From Aliishimia sp039978895 (GTDB lineage: Bacteria > Pseudomonadota > Alphaproteobacteria > Rhodobacterales > Rhodobacteraceae), in NCBI GenBank assembly GCA_039978895.1, contig JBDWAL010000025.1, positions 186,001 to 250,000 on the forward strand: a DNA stretch of 64,000 nt, in the 5' to 3' direction. The position numbers were made by a program, and so were the translations under genes. Positions 62,341-64,000 of this stretch are shown in pieces. Under the pieces are notes generated by a model. It ran no database searches. It was not told the origin of the DNA and saw only the letters and a program-made list of their open reading frames with translations. The number at the start of each line of letters is the position of its first letter. Positions within the stretch are counted from its first letter, which is position 1.

Positions 62341-63071
62341 AGGATAGCATCCAGATCGGGCCAGTGACGCTGTATCATGCTGACGCTTTTGACGTATTGC
62401 CTGACTTGGCCGGTGTCGCGGATCTGTGCGTTTCGGACATGCCCTACAAGCTGACGTCCGGCGGTCGTGGCGAAAAAGATGATGGATCTATGTCGGGAAT
62501 TTTCGACGCAGAAGCCTATGACAATTCCGGTGATCTGATGGCTATGGCGGAATGGTCGTCGATGATACCGCCGATCTACCGCGCGCTAAAACCAGATGCC
62601 GACGCGTATTTCATGTGCAACGACAAGAATGTTCTGTTGTGTGGTGGGGCTTTGGTTGGGGCCGGGTTCAAGTTTCACAATCTGCTGGCTTGGGACAAGG
62701 GCGCGCCGACGCCGAACCGCTGGTACATGAAAAACCTTGAATTCACGTTGTGCTGCTGGAAGGGAAAGGCCCGCGCAATCACTGATGCCGGGTCAAAGCA
62801 GCTCTGGGCCTGCAACCGGCCAAAGCTGGGTTTGCAACCAACCGAAAAGCCGGTGAGCCTGATGGCGCACTACATTCGCAACTCAAGTGACTTTGGCGAT
62901 GTGGTCATTGATCCGTTTTGCGGGTCTGGATCGACGCTTTTGGCTGCGGCTTCAGAGGGCAGGCGGTCCATCGGCATTGAAATCGAACGCATGTATTTCG
63001 AAGCGGCAAAGACCCGGTTGGAACAAGCCCAATCAGAGGGGCGGTTTTCAATGCTGGAGGACGCTCAATGA
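62337..63071 (+). CDS. Phage-type DNA adenine/cytosine-N4 methyltransferase
   Basis: 244 residues from ATG 62337 (GGAGGG upstream). The catalytic motif IV reads DMPY instead of the usual DPPY (CVSDMPYKLTSGG, about residue 39). Motif I-like DPFCGSGSTLLAA is near the C-terminus, the beta-class order, with TEKPVSLMAHYI before it. Solitary, with no restriction gene, as in prophage orphan methyltransferases. The target sequence is unknown. The next gene overlaps by ATGA. Confidence 0.85.
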   Translation: MKDSIQIGPVTLYHADAFDVLPDLAGVADLCVSDMPYKLTSGGRGEKDDGSMSGIFDAEAYDNSGDLMAMAEWSSMIPPIYRALKPDADAYFMCNDKNVLLCGGALVGAGFKFHNLLAWDKGAPTPNRWYMKNLEFTLCCWKGKARAITDAGSKQLWACNRPKLGLQPTEKPVSLMAHYIRNSSDFGDVVIDPFCGSGSTLLAAASEGRRSIGIEIERMYFEAAKTRLEQAQSEGRFSMLEDAQ

Positions 63072-63565
63072 AAGTCGAAATCGCCAGCAACGGGCTTTCA
63101 TCGATGGTCTGTCAAGGCCGTCACACAACTCAGATTGTGGGCTTGGAGGATGCGGAATGCTGGCTGAAATTCTACGAAAAATTGGCCGCAGGCAAATCTG
63201 GCCAACACTACACCAAAGCAGTTGCCGCCTTTTCAGAGGCGCTAGAGGGCATGAAAAGGCCCAGAGGATATGACATGGCTCGGACAATAGTGCAGCCAAC
63301 CATCCGTTACCATTTGAGGCCCGATCTGACAGGCATCTGCTATTGCCGCGCAAGTGGCGTATATAAGCTCCATACAAAGACGTTGTTGCGTTTCATGCGG
63401 CCAATGCTTGCGAAAACTCTCTATGTCGTCGCGTGTCCAGGCTGCAAACCCGTCTACTCGCAGGTGCCTTTCGTTTGTCGACCAGTTTGGCTGGGTCGTG
63501 ATCAAGCAGGCCGCAAGCGACCCAATAGCGACCTAGGGCGCGCCAGACTTTCAGACGGTTGTTAG
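63068..63565 (+). CDS. Hypothetical element protein with tail from antisense of an integrase remnant
   Basis: Starts on an ATGA overlap with the methyltransferase gene: MKVEIASNGLSSMVCQGRHT, then WLKFYEKLAAGKSGQHYTKA. About 70 codons look genuine. Beyond about 63285 the frame runs antisense to a truncated integrase and is probably not ancestral, so the gene was likely cut by a rearrangement. Function unknown. Confidence 0.5.
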   Translation: MKVEIASNGLSSMVCQGRHTTQIVGLEDAECWLKFYEKLAAGKSGQHYTKAVAAFSEALEGMKRPRGYDMARTIVQPTIRYHLRPDLTGICYCRASGVYKLHTKTLLRFMRPMLAKTLYVVACPGCKPVYSQVPFVCRPVWLGRDQAGRKRPNSDLGRARLSDGC

Positions 63566-63720
63566 CTGGGGGCGGCGAGTAGTTTGCACGCGAGCTGCGG
63601 ATTTGGCGTGTGCGCAGTGTTTGCAAAGTTGCCGCGCCATAGGTTTCTTGGATTCCTTTGAGGAAAGTGCACCAGCGGGCACGGGTGGATGCTGCCAAGG
63701 ACAAAAAATGGTCCGACGCT
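63290..63720 (-). pseudogene. Second tyrosine recombinase, truncated and frameshifted
   Basis: Remnant in two reverse frames: STRARWCTFLKGIQETYGAA and NNRLKVWRALGRYWVACGLL upstream, then FAAWTRDDIESFRKHWP and MELIYATCAAIADACQIGPQ after a frameshift near 63465. It corresponds to the N-terminal and first catalytic part of an integrase of the same type as at 57-58 kb. The first catalytic Arg seems changed (Ala-Ala where Gly-Ala-Arg is usual). The rest, with the His-x-x-Arg and Tyr motifs, is missing after about 63290. Its upstream limit is unclear. Confidence 0.65.
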
Positions 63721-64000
63721 TGATGGGACCGAATAGCTGCGCCTAGCTGCCGTTCGCACCAAACCCGTCTAACGGCAGCTCCCAGCCCAAAGCGGACCTC
63801 GCTTTCCAGAGAATGGGCAAAAAACCTAACTCTGCTGCAGGCGCGAAATCGACCAATTCGAATTTGGAAAGCAACTATTCAAGCTGTGGAACCCGGGCAG
63901 AACCGTTAGATGAGCGTTATGATCTCATTTTGGAGCCTATTTTCCCGGCACGTCGGGCGTAGGTTCGCTTGTCACTTTGCTATTGTGCTTCGATTGTTTG
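63721..64000. other. Right end of window, no supported gene
   Basis: The reverse frame stays open upstream of the integrase remnant to about 63840 (FFAHSLESEVRFGLGAAVRR) and might be part of it or of another broken gene. TTATGATCTCAT at 63917 also occurs beside the right operator (61001). No copy of the tRNA-Arg 3' end is found here, so the far attachment site is not in the window. Confidence 0.35.

Noticed and set aside
63855..63875. TTCGAATT as a possible second attachment site
   Set aside because: Only a few bases match the tRNA-Arg 3' end; a real attachment repeat should be much longer.

Overview
The window is chromosomal DNA of an alphaproteobacterium of the Roseobacter group (Rhodobacteraceae). 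The evidence is the CckA/CtrA/SciP cell-cycle regulators, LpxI in place of LpxH, a suf operon led by an iscR-like Rrf2 gene that lacks the usual cluster cysteines, GTTC-N7-GTTC SOS boxes, an Irr-type iron box, and many housekeeping genes of this lineage. Base composition looks moderate (not measured). A cold-marine genus such as Octadecabacter or Loktanella is possible, but this is a guess.

Layout. 1-2.1 kb: end of a peptide-type ABC permease gene and an AraC-type regulator. 2.2-5.1 kb: miaA (-), pyrH (+) and a secreted CAP-domain/RTX protein (-). 5.4-16.9 kb: one long forward cluster for ribosome recycling, isoprenoid and envelope biogenesis: frr, uppS, cdsA, dxr, rseP, a 41-residue membrane protein, bamA, skp, fabZ, lpxA, lpxI, lpxB. 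17-19.4 kb: mnmA, then sciP and ctrA with a CtrA box upstream of ctrA. 20-24.3 kb: ligA and recG, followed by an overlooked 42-codon gene behind an SOS box. 24.9-30.4 kb (-): a soluble chemoreceptor, a SAM methyltransferase overlapping an ASKHA/2Fe-2S corrinoid-activator-like gene, and an agmatinase-family gene. 30.6-35.7 kb (+): guaB, an rsmB-like gene and cckA, the last with its own CtrA box. 35.7-46.8 kb: a sulfotransferase, recA with SOS box, alaS, a DUF1330 gene, an enoyl-CoA hydratase, typA, an SMR exporter, a GT10-like glycosyltransferase, icd, and a hydrolase pair. 47.5-56.9 kb: an Irr-type box and promoter driving a suf operon with six extra genes among the Fe-S genes. 56,957-57,033: tRNA-Arg(CCG).

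From 57.0 kb to at least 63.7 kb lies a decayed integrated element at the 3' end of that tRNA. Its tyrosine recombinase is broken by two short tandem-repeat expansions. It carries several tiny genes, two HTH regulators, a Cro/YdaS-like gene, four copies of a TCAT-N5-ATGA palindrome at two divergent promoters, a chain of ATGA-coupled small genes ending in a phage-type DNA methyltransferase, and a junction with a second truncated integrase.

How the parts connect: CckA and CtrA form the phosphorelay, SciP restrains CtrA, and the two CtrA boxes suggest that both kinase and regulator genes are under CtrA control. LexA-type boxes link recA and the small gene after recG in the SOS response. The Irr-type box ties Fe-S cluster assembly to iron supply. 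The most novel candidates are the SOS-box small protein, the element's own operator system, and the repeat-disrupted integrase. All calls come from reading the sequence; no database search was run.
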